DNA of 64,000 nucleotides from Paraescarpia echinospica (Eukaryota; Annelida; Polychaeta; Sabellida; Siboglinidae). The notes beneath the pieces were generated by a model. It did no database searches and was not told the DNA's origin. It was given only the letters and a program-made list of their open reading frames with translations. Both the position numbers and the translations under genes were made by a program. How positions within the stretch are numbered: position 1 is the first letter of the stretch; the number at the start of each line of letters is the position of its first letter. Below, piece by piece: positions 37,801 through 47,729 of the stretch. The stretch covers positions 57,817,592 through 57,881,591 of the forward strand of contig CM034542.1 of assembly GCA_020002185.1 (NCBI GenBank). Direction: 5' to 3'.

Positions 37801-37930
37801 AATCCCATGCCCTCTTCTTGACACATCTGCTCAACTAGTGCGTTGATCGCCATCCTCTTACAGTTTCTGTATGTTGCCCCCCTTCCTCCCATTACTGGCA
37901 AAATTCCTGAGAGAACAACCTGTTCCACTT
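34820..37930 (-). mobile_element. CR1-like LINE with SGNH-esterase ORF1 remnant
   Basis: Reading down: 37928-37656 encodes GIGFIDLW-like EGMGFIDLWGYFVGR and MRDGLHLSGKGA, the end of an SGNH/GDSL-type esterase of the kind reported in ORF1 of some CR1 elements. ORF2 at 37674-35893 (593 codons) has the endonuclease (NARSIVNKRNEL, TESWA, GDFNH, NSDHNQI) and the start of the reverse transcriptase (SPGVDGIPPKLL, NNYRPVSLT, SQHGFL). After a shift, 35909-35262 holds YLDFQKAFDKVPH, SGVPQGSVLGPILFL and KFADDTKVF. A further frame at 35138-34824 gives the C-terminus (RGDQIEVFKILNG). It is nearly complete with only two shifts seen in ORF2, so it is a young copy. Confidence 0.9.
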
Positions 37931-38630
37931 TTGTCTTCTTTAGGGTTGTCAGTCAGTGAACTAGGTTTGAGCCACTTCCAGGTGTGGCATAACTTGGCTA
38001 CTTTCATTCACCCTCATTGCCTTCAGGGGTCTTTCGCAAGAGATACTACTTAAGAACTATTGCCCAGTCCCTAGCTTCTACACCTGTCTTCTACTTCTAG
38101 GGGAAGTAAAATATCCAACACAAGGAATATCGTATGTTAGCTGTCGTGGACTTACAGAGCTGGGATGTCAATCTCTAAACTGTGATCCATGGCATTGGCC
38201 ACAGTATCATGAATCATATTAGTAATTATCGACATACAAATTATATGTTTTTGTCATTATTGAAAGATTTATCTCATTAGACCTCAAGTCATACCCGCCG
38301 GAAAACTGGCACTTGAAATCAGCCAAACCCAGCGCAAAATAATAATATGCTATATTGTGCTGTTGCACCATCTAGTGGATGGTTTTGGAAACACATTAGA
38401 AACAATGTTTGGACATACAGACCTCACATTTTCATGTTTCGTGTAAATTGGACTTAAAATGGCCGAGGTCTAAAGGGTTAATATATCTATATGAATATTG
38501 ATACATATTGTACATCAATGACTAACGAAAGACCTCTATATGACCATTCATATATCAATATTAAAAAAATTTGTGATTAATTCCAATTTTGAAATGAGTT
38601 TCCAATTTTGTAATTATCTCATTTTGTCTA
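37931..38630. other. Region beyond the CR1 element, nothing recognised
   Basis: The first ~150 bp may still belong to the CR1 ORF1 region on the minus strand, but no frame is open. The rest is AT-rich. Confidence 0.4.
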
Positions 38631-38637
38631 TATCTTC

Positions 38638-38743
38638 AGATCTCACTGTTTACTTCACTACTGATGGCATTGATCCAAGGCCTCCAGGTCATCGCATTAC
38701 CCACAGTGCATCAGGAGAGACACCGATATTAGGCGCCTTTTAA
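38638..38743 (+). pseudogene. Exon-like fragment with TTDGIDP motif
   Basis: A polypyrimidine acceptor (tatatcttcag) precedes DLTVYFTTDGIDPRPPGHR and ASGETPILGAF, then a stop. VYFTTDG..P is typical of chitobiase/Fn3-associated-like beta-sandwich modules found in several animal proteins. No other exon of such a gene is seen, so the parent is unknown. It could be a last exon or a chance match. Confidence 0.35.
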
Positions 38744-38759
38744 GTTAAAAGCTGGGCTG

Positions 38760-39540
38760 AGCAGAATTGTTTCCGCAGTTGCAGTTTCAATGTACGACAT
38801 GGGTCCATATTCTCAAAAAGATCACAAATTACATAATTCAAATTCTACTTGTTCCCAAAACTACAAAATAACGTTTTTTATGCAAACAATTTCTTTTTGA
38901 CATGTCCACTACATGATTTTATTTAGTTGTTGTAGAGTCTTTCGTCAGAGTAGCATACCAACTTCTTCAGTACATGTGACGTATGACGTCATCGTACATA
39001 CAACCTTCCCCAAGCACGGGGGATGACATCACAGAGATATGTCTCGGACATTTACTTCAGTCCCAGGTAAACGGTGAATCTATTTTTGTTGATGTTTAGT
39101 TGTTAATATTTCAAGAGTAAATTATGTTACATAATTTTTTTGATATACATGTTTGATTAATATTAAAGGGTTTTGTGGCAAGCATTTTTTCTCTTAGAAG
39201 TAGGTGCCTAGCATTCCGTTATATGTTTAATGGTCTTTCTTTATTTTGTATATTTTCCTATATTTAAAACCTGTTTTCCTACTAATTGTAGATATTTGGA
39301 GGTTTCATGCAACTTATTATTTTCAGTTAGTAGTAAATACTTAAGAGACTATGACAAAATCTTCATTCTTACTCAAGCTTGTACTGTAAATGAAGTTTTA
39401 AAAATATATATCAGGTCTTTAGTTTAATAAGAACAATATCAATACAAGCATTCAAAACATGCAATAATAAACGAGTCTTGATGTTGAAAAGGGCATGTAG
39501 TGTGTCACTTGTAACGCTTGTAGTCAGTTGTTCGCAGGGG
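38760..39540. other. Unassigned AT-rich spacer
   Basis: No coding similarity. The short palindrome tgacgtatgacgtca near 38977 is the only regular motif seen. Confidence 0.5.
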
Positions 39541-39548
39541 AGATGTTT

Positions 39549-40980
39549 TCAGCCGATGCCCAAATACGGCGAAGCAGTTGGATACGTACTTTGAGAAGAA
39601 TCATCTGAGCGTAATGGGGGGTTACCGTGGGCGGAGACAGGGCAAGTTTGGCAAGAGTCGCACAACACGCAACTGCTTTTCTTCCAATTTCTCCAAGCTG
39701 CACTCACTCTCTGTTTTATTTCTGTTTCCATGCCTCCTGTCTCTTGCACGACTGACCCTAGATATTTGAAGTGTGTCACTTTTTCCAGCTCGTCTCCCAG
39801 TATCTTTACAGTCGGTCTGTCTATCTCCTCATTCTGTTCGAACATGAAGTCCATGAATTGCGACTACCTGGTAACCCTTATTCCTCTCTCTTCCCGTGCC
39901 TTCCTCCACGTCTCCAGGTACTTTGTCATGTCTACCCCCTTTCCTCCACACAGCACAATGTCATCTGCGAACATCATTGATTCTGGTGCATCTTTTTTCA
40001 CCTTCTCCGTCAAGACGTCCATCAATATGAGGAACAGGTATGGACTCAATGCAGATCCTTGGTGCAACCCAACCTCTACGCCAAAGTTGTTGCTTTCACC
40101 AGCCACACTGCGCACCTTTGCCTCACACCCCCGGTACATATCCTGTATAAGTCTGATGTACTTTTCCGGTACATTCCTTTCTCTCACACATCTCCATAGC
40201 TCCTCCCTTGGTACCCGATCATATGCTTTCTCCAGGTCTATAAATACCACTCTGATGTCCTTCTGTCCCTCCCTGTGTTTCTCTATTGTTAGTTTGAGAA
40301 TGAAAAGCGCATCTGTGGTACTCCTGCCTGGCATAAACCCAAACTGACTTTCATGTATGTCTGTGCATTCTCTCATCCTCTTGCCTATGACTCTCTCTCC
40401 CATATCTTAAAGGTGTGCGTGAGGAATTTGATCCCTCGGTAGTTCTTACACTCCTGAATGTCACCTTTTCCCTTGAAGATTGGAACCAGTATGCTCTGTC
40501 GCCAAGCTGATGGCATGTGTTCTGAAGTGATACATTTCCAAGCTTCAGCTGGTATTTCATCTGCTCCTACAATCTTCCCACTTTTCATCCCTCTGAATGA
40601 TTTCTCTGTTTCTTCGTCACTGATACTCCTTACCATTCCTTGATTCACATCCCTCTCCTCGGTTTCTACTCTCAGGTTTTCCTCGTTCATCAGCCAGTTA
40701 AAGTATTGGCCCAATCTCTCTTCGATGTCATCGTCTTTCATCAATACTTCTCCCGGTGCACGTTTGACTGTACGTATCTGGCCTATGTCCTTTCCTGCAC
40801 GGTCCCTAGCAGCTGCTATTCTATAGATGTCCTTTCCTGCACACTCCCTAGCTGCTGCTATTCTATAGATGTCCTTTCCTGCACGGTCCCTAGCTGCTGC
40901 TATTCTATAGATGTCCTTCTGACCATCACTTGTTTCTAGGTTGTCTTACAATCTCTCTACTGCTTCTTCTCTCACTCTAA
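39549..40980 (-). mobile_element. RTE-like LINE, reverse-transcriptase part
   Basis: Reading down from 40744: FRGMKSGKIVGADEIPAEAW, PIFKGKGD and CKNYRGIKFL. After a shift near 40400 come SQFGFMPGRSTTDALF, VFIDLEKAYDRVPREELW, LHQGSALSPYLF and the catalytic MFADDIVLCGG, then the thumb FKYLGSVVQETGGMETEI (39770). The endonuclease is missing and the start (40970-40780) is an in-frame tandem triplication. It closely resembles BovB/RTE proteins. Frameshifts near 40400 and 39865 inactivate it. Confidence 0.85.
40782..40918. repeat. 45-bp tandem repeat, three copies
   Basis: The unit contains gatgtcctttcctgcac, tccctag and agctgctgctattctatag, with the third copy truncated. The 15-codon period keeps the RTE frame open on the minus strand, repeating RIAAARDRAGKDIY-like residues of the endonuclease-RT linker. 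Confidence 0.9.
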
Positions 40981-41372
40981 AGCGAGCTTCAACTGTATTA
41001 TGTTAAAATATGACACTAATATAGCAGATTATTTTATAATAATACACTGTATAGTCTAATAATACTATTACAAATTTATTTAATAATAAAATGTAATATA
41101 GTATTTTATGGGGAGTATGGTGTTGAAAGATTTGGAACAACAGACTTGTAGGATTGATCATATTTTATCTAACATCTTGAATTTCTTTATTTTGGGCAGT
41201 GTTGACATTTCAGAACTTACATTAGATAATCGGTTATTGTTGGAGTTGAAATGTGATAATGGCAGTATATAATCAATGTGGTGCATATTTACAAATTGTC
41301 TCAAATTATTTGTGTCTGACCAGTGTTTGCGATTTTTTTTTTAAATCAGACATGTTGGTTGGTTGGGTTTGC

Positions 41373-41790
41373 TTATTCATTTCTGGACATTGCAGCCTTG
41401 ACGGATTGTCTATAGACAGCTCTTTCATTTGCCAGTCTCCCCACTCGCCAGACGTCTGCTCCCATCCATTCCTCTATGTCCTTCCCCCAGTGTCTCCTAG
41501 GTCTTCCTCTGCTTCTGCTGCCTTCCACTTTTCCTTCCATTATTAGTCTCTCTAGAGATTGATGCCGTTTCACATGGCTGAAATAACTTAGTTTCTGTTT
41601 CTTTACAAAGTTTAATAAAGTCCCGGGCATAACACCAAGCTCATCTGCGATAGATTCGTTAGTTCTATGTTCAGTCCTCGAAACTCGTAACATTTTTTTA
41701 TAACACTTGTTTTCAAATGCTTTTATACATTTAGTAATGTTCTTTTTAAGAGTCCAGGTTTTGCATCCATACATAGCAGTTGGAAATATG
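41373..41790 (-). mobile_element. LINE reverse-transcriptase C-terminal tail
   Basis: Reads MYGCKTWTLKKNITKCIKAF, KKMLRVSRTEHRTNESI, LSYFSHVKRH, RLIMEGKVEG and RSRGRPRRHWGKDIEEW, the characteristic C-terminus of RTE/Nimb-like LINE proteins (YGCE.W.L, F.H..RH, RGRP...W..D). One continuous 133-codon frame. It probably comes from a different element than the one ending at 39549. Confidence 0.8.
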
Positions 41791-42526
41791 CAGACATAGA
41801 CATGTAAATACGATTAATTCAAAACAGAATTTGTAGTGAACTAATAACAATATCATATAAACTAAGACAATTGACAAGAATGACTTGATTTATTTTCACT
41901 TGACGTTAACGTGGAATAACTCTATATTTTGCAGAAGTACTAATGCAACGAAACTATCATTCTTTGAAAATAATAATTTTACATTTATTTTTGTTTCAGA
42001 GTCATGGCCAGGAATGAAGGAAGTCACCTTATTTAAAAGATGATTATCCAGGTAAAATTGTCCAAATTAGTTTTTTATTATATGTTGTCAATATGCCAAC
42101 CTTTTCATTTTAGCAGACCATAACTTGTCAAATTTATCAGAAACATGTTTACTGTTAACTTGTTGTCATTCTCCTCTTGTTTCCTGTATGTCAGCTGGCC
42201 TTGATTTTGATTCTTGCTCAATTTTAAATCAGATATTAAGTTAGTCATTTTTAATATGATCATAGTTTCTTAGCTTAGGTCATAATTTCATTTTTGGAAC
42301 ATTTTTCTTTTAAACATTCAAAATATGTGTATAACTAAGGCAATTTTCTTGAATTGGGAACAAAGGTCTTACTCAAGAAAAAATTATTTTGAGAAAAATA
42401 TACTTAATACTGCAATTTAGTTATTGATTTGATATAGTATTCTTACTAATAAAATTTAGTGTAAATATTCTTAATGCTAAAACATGTTTCATTTCATGTA
42501 TACTATTTTTTTCAGAATTTTTTACA

Positions 42527-43280
42527 GACAACAGCCAATCGCACCGGTCTGTATTGAGGGGTCACACCTCTCCCCAGCTAGCTTGCTGGAGGATTCCAAA
42601 TGCACCCAGTTCTTGGACAGCACCCACATGGTTTATAGCCCCAGGGTTGGGGAATACACAGACAGAACATATACTGTGATTGACCATAAGACAGCCATTA
42701 TGCCAGAAGCTGGGATGCCAAGAGAAGGAGGAAGGAAGACATACACTGCTCTCTGACATCGGATACAAACTGGGATACAAATTCGCAAGCGGCGACATTT
42801 CTGCCATCAGCGATGACGTCGCTGAGAGACATTTGTCGCACAGAGTGAAAGTGCAAAGGTCACCACATCAACAAACGGAGACAAGGAAAATAGGAAGGTC
42901 ATGGGGGAGAAACCAATGAGGAAAAAGTGGAGCAAGACTGGATTGCGTGAAACCATGGCAGCCGATGATGATGTCACAAGGTTGAGCAGTGGCTCAAGAA
43001 GTGCAAAATCTGACCGGAAAACTGCCAAAAAATATCACAACCAAGCTGTGAAGAAGACAGCTGCAGCCAAAGTTCCTGATGCAGTACCGACATCTGGTGG
43101 CAACCATCTGAGGGATTCCAATCTGGCGATGAATTTTGTCAATGACTCAGGAACGCAGATCAATTTCCGGGGGGGGTGGAGCCATGGGATGCTCTGCAGC
43201 AGATGGGAACAAACCTGCAGGCGTTGATGGAGAGAATGCAGCAGCCAAGAGTGGATGAAAGAAGACTAGTGCCAGTTGAG
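42527..43280 (+). pseudogene. Probable calpain N-terminal exon with frameshifts
   Basis: A polypyrimidine acceptor precedes 42527 and a good donor (gag|gtaatg) follows 43280. Three frames are used in turn: QQPIAPVCIEGSHLSP onward; LSDIGYKLGYKFASGD onward; MGEKPMRKKWSKTGL to NFVNDSGTQINFRGG; then VEPWDALQQMGTNLQAL to RRLVPVE. The shifts fall near 42745, at a G-run near 42903 and at an eight-G run near 43170. The sequence is low-complexity and Lys/Ser-rich. It is assigned to the calpain only because it splices in phase 0 to the next exon; homology is not shown. Confidence 0.5.
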
Positions 43281-43292
43281 GTAATGAGAGGG

Positions 43293-43375
43293 TCAGTGTG
43301 TGTGTCTGTGTGTGTGTCTGTGTGCGCATGTGTGTGTTTGTTTGTCTGTGTCTGTGTATCGTCTGTGTGTGTGGC
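43293..43375. repeat. TG-rich simple repeat
   Basis: Imperfect tgtg/tctg repeats just inside the intron after 43280. Confidence 0.85.
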
Positions 43376-43726
43376 CACACTAACCAGTTTTCCATGTAAA
43401 CAAATCATTCAATTAACTGGGTTTCTTAGCATTTGGAAATTCTGTTCCCAGGAAATGGTGCTTGGATGCCAAGGTTTCCAGTTTAGCATGGTTCCACTGT
43501 ATTGATTATGTTAATAATCATAAAAATTTAGACAGTGCTTCTGTGTGAAGTATATCCACTAACACGACATGTGTGGTGTTACTGCAGTAAAACAAACAAA
43601 TCGGCAATATACTGTTTGTTTTATACGTTTTATGAAACATTGATGCTAATACTGCCAACCTTGATATCTCATCTTGTTTCATGCACGCACATACAAACTC
43701 AGCCAGCAACTTATTTTTATTTCCAG

Positions 43727-44058
43727 ACAGGACAGTTGTCTGAAAACTCCCTAGTCGATGAAGTCACAGATTCAGTGGCTCCACCTGTTGCCAAAACAGA
43801 GCAGGTTGCACAGCACTCGATTGGTGACAAGTTTCGGAACTTCTTCGGCATGGGGTCCAAATCAAAGTCGAAACAAGAGGTCAAAGCAGAGGTCAAAGGG
43901 TCAAGGAGACGGGGACGTTGAGGAACCCTGTGAGAAGATCAAACAGGTATTTGGAAGAGGGGTGCCTTTGGGAAGATCCTAACTTCCCGGCCTGTGATGA
44001 TTCCCTGTATTTCCAGGAGAAACCGTCTGTGTGGCCGGTGGAATGGAAACGTCCTCAC
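43727..44058 (+). pseudogene. Calpain exon: linker and start of protease core
   Basis: The acceptor ttatttccag ends at 43726 and a donor gtaagt starts at 44059. It opens with TGQLSENSLVDEVTDS and, after a frame change near 43895, continues YLEEGCLWEDPNFPACDDSL, then WPVEWKRPH. L(F/W)EDP.FPA..SL and the W.RP element are hallmarks of the start of the calpain protease core. The length of 332 bp is one short of a multiple of three although both boundaries are phase 0, consistent with a net single-base deletion. Confidence 0.8.
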
Positions 44059-44116
44059 GTAAGTCAGTTCTTCTAGGAAGCGTCTGTCTATCAAATGCGA
44101 GATAAATGCTAAAATA

Positions 44117-44567
44117 CAGTGCACTCGACAAGTCGAACCTGCAGGGACTCATGGAAATATTTTGACTTATCTAAAGTTCCACTTATCAGGATCTATGTAG
44201 TTTTGTTTTGTATGTTGTTGTCTTTGCACAAACTCTGTTTTTTCCTGATCCACACAAAAATACGCACAAATAACACAGTGCAAGAAAAGTCGATGTGGAA
44301 GAGTAACTAATCTTACAAAATAACTACCAATATGGTAATAGCATTTTATATATGTGTTGGCGGATGGAATTTCAAAGTTTAGTAGTAGAGTTTGATGAAA
44401 TTCAATAAAAGAAATATGAATGTACTTATCTGAAACTTCAACTTAAGAGAAATCAACTAATGCAGATTTTGTACCATATGAGATACAAAGACAGCCGGGA
44501 CTGAGGGAAAATGGTCAACTTAAGCAAAAATTTATTGAACTGAGTTCAAGTTATGTGGAATGCACTG
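44117..44567. mobile_element. 451-bp MITE, Tc1/mariner-type (pogo-like), TA-flanked
   Basis: The left end is CAGTGCACTCGAC and the right end reads ...GGAATGCACTG, so the termini are inverted CAGTGCA repeats. Both are flanked by the dinucleotide TA (44115-44116 and 44568-44569), the target duplication of the Tc1/mariner superfamily. Subterminal agtcgaac / gttcaagtt also pair loosely. No transposase is present. It lies in a calpain intron. Confidence 0.75.
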
Positions 44568-44749
44568 TATCTTTGTGTAGATATGTAGGTAAATATTGGA
44601 ATATTGTAATTTAGTTATAAATTATAATGTTGTGGTTATTTATGTTAATAACAGATGCATAGCTTTCTTATGTTACCCAAGTAATAATCTGTCAAATAAC
44701 CATAAATCAATTGATGATTTTCTGGTAACATTTAAACTTCTATTTACAG

Positions 44750-44819
44750 GAGATCTGTTCAGATCCATTTCTGTTTGTTGAAGGAGCAAGTCGTTTTGAT
44801 ATCATCCAGGGCATTCTAG
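44750..44819 (+). pseudogene. Calpain exon: oxyanion Gln
   Basis: Reads EICSDPFLFVEGASRFDIIQ then GIL, matching calpain E(I/L)..(D/N)P.F...GA.R.DI.QG.LG. The conserved Gln of the oxyanion hole is present. It ends in phase 1 and joins GA|AAC of the next exon to restore G-N-C-W. Confidence 0.85.
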
Positions 44820-45124
44820 GTTTGAATTCTTACAAAACTGACACTTTATTATGTGTATCCCTTATTTAATTGGAACATTTAGTCCACTACACTGGTTTGC
44901 ACTCAGGTGCTGAAAAACTGCATATATATGTGCATTTATGCGTATGTGTAAAGGATTTATAATTATATAAATCAGTTAAAATAATTAGTTGAACTTGAAA
45001 ACCTGCTGCTTTTTAATGACATAATGACAGGTGTTTAAACAATTCATATATCATGTTATGATTAATTGCTACATTGACTACAAAAAAGATCCCATGCAAG
45101 GGTTAAATGTATAAATTGACATAT

Positions 45125-45240
45125 CACTGTTTACAAACTTTCATCTGAGGACGGGGTAAGGGGGGCTGAGGCAAGATGAAAGTAATTTCGTGTGATATTG
45201 GACATCAACATTCTGAGATGATCCCTAAGTGAAACACCTG
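45125..45240 (+). repeat. Dispersed repeat copy 2 (see 12650-12765)
   Basis: Same ordered motifs as copy 1: tgtttacaaact, G-rich segment, gctgaggc, gatgaaagtaattt, ttggacatcaac, ttctgagatgat. It lies about 35 bp upstream of a splice acceptor, as copy 1 does. Confidence 0.65.
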
Positions 45241-45276
45241 TTGAATGATTGACTTGAGATACTTGTTTGTGTCCAG

Positions 45277-45378
45277 GAAACTGTTGGATGCTGGCAGCCG
45301 TCACATCGCTTAGTTCTATCGAGACACTTCTCCACCAGGTGGTGCCACCAAACCAGGCGTTCCAGAAAGATTACGCAG
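45277..45378 (+). pseudogene. Calpain exon with catalytic cysteine
   Basis: Reads NCWMLAAVTSLSS, then VVPPNQAFQKDYAG. The nucleophile Cys codon is at 45282-45284. Most calpains have GDCW(F/L)LAA; here the Asp is Asn, giving GNCWML. The exon boundaries are phase 1 on both sides and no lesion is present. Confidence 0.9.
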
Positions 45379-45799
45379 GTATGACACTTGTAGATTTATA
45401 AAGTAATCACTAGCAGTGGCCTTATAATTAGTAATAGTTTAATTTTTTTCAGTCACCGTATACTTTGTGATGTTTCAAATGCTCTTCAGAAGATCATGGT
45501 AGACTCGTGTTGTCTTTGATTTTTTTTAACCAGATTGTTTCGTTGATGCCTACTGTTCTCCTGTCCAATTTCTGTCTACAAATTTGGTCCCCTACAGGTC
45601 TATTGTGTGATTCTGTTGCATAATCTGTGATGTATTTAGGAAAGCATTGGGATAACATTTTCTTAAAAGAAATCTATTGCACCACTACAGATGGAACCAC
45701 AGCAAATTAGTGGGTTACTAAACTTGGTCCTCCCTCTCTAAGATCATATTCACTATTAAGGAATCAATTACTAGCTAGCTTCCAACCACCTATGGAATA

Positions 45800-46010
45800 A
45801 CAAACCAAACGTTTTTATTGGCGCCATCTGATAAACTGATCGTCACTCAATTCTGCCAGGTAGGAGAGAAGTTGTGTTTGGTGTTGTGCTTTCTGAAATA
45901 CATCACCGATTGGTAGATCTGAGGCCAGTGGTCTGAGGAAGCCAGTGAACACAGAAAGAGGCGAGTGGACCTCGGAGATGCACATACAAAGATCCAAAGT
46001 TAGCATATTA
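45800..46010. other. Unassigned 63-codon minus-strand frame in intron
   Basis: The minus strand 46006-45815 reads a plausible peptide (SVFTGFLRPLASDLPIGD, LLSYLAELSDDQF) ending at a stop next to ataaaaacg. I do not recognise it; it may be a transposon remnant. Confidence 0.25.
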
Positions 46011-46319
46011 ATAGTTGTTTAAGAGAGTCATTGTTGCTTTTTTATATTTCCATCCCATTATGAGAGCAGACTACACATGATACACCTTTACACAGAAAGG
46101 CTCCATTTAGAACACTGCATGCAAGCAGTGTTAAAAAAAACCGCATAGACAGTGTGGACAAAATGAGCAACTGATTTAACTAAGGGGTGGTCTCAGAAAT
46201 GTTCAACAAATTTTGATATGTTTTATTGGTTAAAATGTGCTTGAACAGTAGGTGGCACCACTGAATAAACGTATTTTTGCGAAACTTGTTGTCGACTATA
46301 CTGCCACGTATCTAAACTT

Positions 46320-46655
46320 TATGGAGCCCAGTGGCTAGAGCATCAAACTCTCATTTGAGAGAACCCAGGTTTGAATCCTGTCCTGCCTTCTCAAACCATG
46401 GACAAGTTCGTTCAATCTGCATTGCTCCAGTTCACTCAGTTGAAAGAATGAGTACCTGCCTATAGACAGTGGTAGATATTTGTACACAAATAGTATTTGT
46501 GCATTAATAGCAGCATGGCTGAATGATTCCCAGAGAAGTCAAGATGGTGTTTGATTGAATAGGTCTGAAAGGGAGTGAAGTGTAAAATGCTTTGAGCAGT
46601 CCTAATGACTGGCTACTGCACTATATGAGAACTTTGCCTTGATCAGCATGTATGT
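46320..46655 (+). mobile_element. tRNA-derived SINE, best-preserved copy
   Basis: The head gcccagtggctagagcatc, aaactctcatttgagagaac, ccaggtttgaatcctg has clear A-box-like and B-box-like (ggtttgaatcc) pol III promoter positions. The body runs through gcattaatagcagcatggct, tgtttgattgaataggtctg, taaaatgctttgagcagtcc and gactggctactgcactatat. It is shared with 33816-34060, and its 3' part with 17860-18100 and 13130-13375. Confidence 0.85.
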
Positions 46656-46682
46656 TGTTACCGGATTCAGTTATATTCATAA

Positions 46683-47143
46683 TTGGAAGTATGAAGTTAC
46701 CTTTCCAAATCCTTGATGTCTCTTACGGAGCTTTCGGTGTCCTCATGACGCCCTTGTCAGCGTTGGACTGCTAACACTCGGTCATCATATGACTTCGTTG
46801 GTGGTCGTGACAGCAGTTCCAAGAAGATCGCGGGAAGGTTGTGCCCGGTGTCTCTGTTGATGGCTGATCACCTCCCGTGGCCAAAGATGCAATAGTGCTC
46901 GCAGAGAAAACAACTTCTAGCAAAGGAAAATCAGTGAAGCAATAGAGTTCAGAGAGAGGTGACCAGCCACAAACAGAGACAACCTTCCCGTGATCTTCTT
47001 GGCCATGCTGTCATGTAACGACCACCAACAAAGTCACATGACGACCGAGTGTTAGCAGTCCAATGCTGACGAGGGCATCGTGAGGACACTGAAAGCTCCG
47101 TAAGAGACATCAAGGATTCGGAAAGGTAACTTCATACTTCCAA
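46683..47143. mobile_element. 461-bp foldback element, ~190-bp arms
   Basis: The left arm from 46683 (ttggaagtatgaagttacct, ccttgatgtctcttacggag) is repeated in reverse complement ending at 47143 (aggtaacttcatacttccaa). The arms extend to about 46872 and 46955 with roughly 90% identity, leaving a central loop near 85 bp. No protein is encoded. If transcribed within the intron, it would form a long hairpin RNA. No clear target duplication is visible. Confidence 0.9.
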
Positions 47144-47386
47144 CTTTACCTTTACTTTTTTAAATGTGCACGTACAATATGTGGCACCACTGGACAAATT
47201 TATTTTGGAAAACCTGTTAGCGACAAAACAGCCATTTATAACAACATAATGCTGTACAGTTTGTTTGACTTTGCAAAATTTGCAACCACCCCTAATTTTG
47301 CTGTGGTCGTCACAATCACTGTTCTGTTGTAGGAGTGAGTGATATTTATGTTATTTCACTGTCAGTTTACCTTTTGTTCTCGTGAC

Positions 47387-47416
47387 GTTTCAACTGCTTT
47401 CAGCAGTCTTCTTCAG
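47387..47416 (-). ncRNA. Hammerhead-ribozyme-like core, left arm
   Basis: On the minus strand the order is CTGAAGA (consensus CUGANGA), a stem AGACTGC with loop TGAAA and GCAGTT, then GAAAC. That is the conserved core layout of a hammerhead ribozyme. The cleavage-site triplet and helix I were not resolved, so activity is not claimed. Confidence 0.4.
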
Positions 47417-47450
47417 AAGGACTACCGTGTCGCCATCTAACAGTAGTCGT

Positions 47451-47480
47451 CTGAAGAAGACTGCTGAAAGCAGTCAAAAC
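47451..47480 (+). ncRNA. Hammerhead-ribozyme-like core, right arm (mutated)
   Basis: CTGAAGA, a perfect GACTGC/GCAGTC stem closed by TGAAA, then AAAAC. The first G of the GAAA box is replaced by A, so this copy is probably inactive. Confidence 0.35.
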
Positions 47481-47578
47481 GTTATGAGAACAAAAGGTAA
47501 ACTAACTGTGAAATAAGTAAAAATATCACTCACTTGAACCACCCAGTCTGATAAACCTCTTCACTCATACTGTTGTAG

Positions 47579-47729
47579 GAGTGTTTCGCTTCCGGTTCTG
47601 GCAGTACAGTCAGTGGGTGGACGTGTGTGTGGACGACAGACTGCCCACCAAGAATGGTCAGCTCATCTACATGCACTCGCGACAATCAAACAAGTTCTGG
47701 ACTCTGCTGCTTGAGAAAGCATACACCAA
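47579..47729 (+). pseudogene. Calpain exon: FxFWQxxxWVDVxVDD block
   Basis: Reads [40 protein letters not shown] and [11 protein letters not shown], a close match to the calpain core (F.FWQ.G.WVDVV.DD.LP...G.L...HS....EFW..LLEKAYAK). It starts in phase 1 and ends in phase 2, and joins the next exon correctly. No lesion is present. Confidence 0.92.

Larger units (their letters stand above)
47338..47569. mobile_element. Hairpin insertion with 14-bp target duplication
   Basis: Arms at about 47335-47420 and 47447-47533 are inverted copies (gtgagtgatattt, gtcagtttaccttttgttct, agcagtcttcttcag). The whole insert is flanked by an exact direct repeat ctgttgtaggagtg at 47324-47337 and 47570-47583. 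The right copy contains the splice acceptor and first five bases of the next calpain exon. Each arm carries the sequence ctgaaga, a 6-bp stem and (g/a)aaac, resembling Penelope-like element ends. Confidence 0.8.

Noticed and set aside
42527..43280. Separate gene coding a Lys/Ser-rich protein
   Set aside because: It has frameshifts and a phase-0 donor into the calpain exon; kept as a tentative calpain N-terminal exon instead.
46960..47110. Hammerhead ribozyme in the large foldback arm (ctgacgagggcatcgtgagg...gaaagc)
   Set aside because: CUGACGA and GAAA are present but the sequence between them does not form a convincing stem II.
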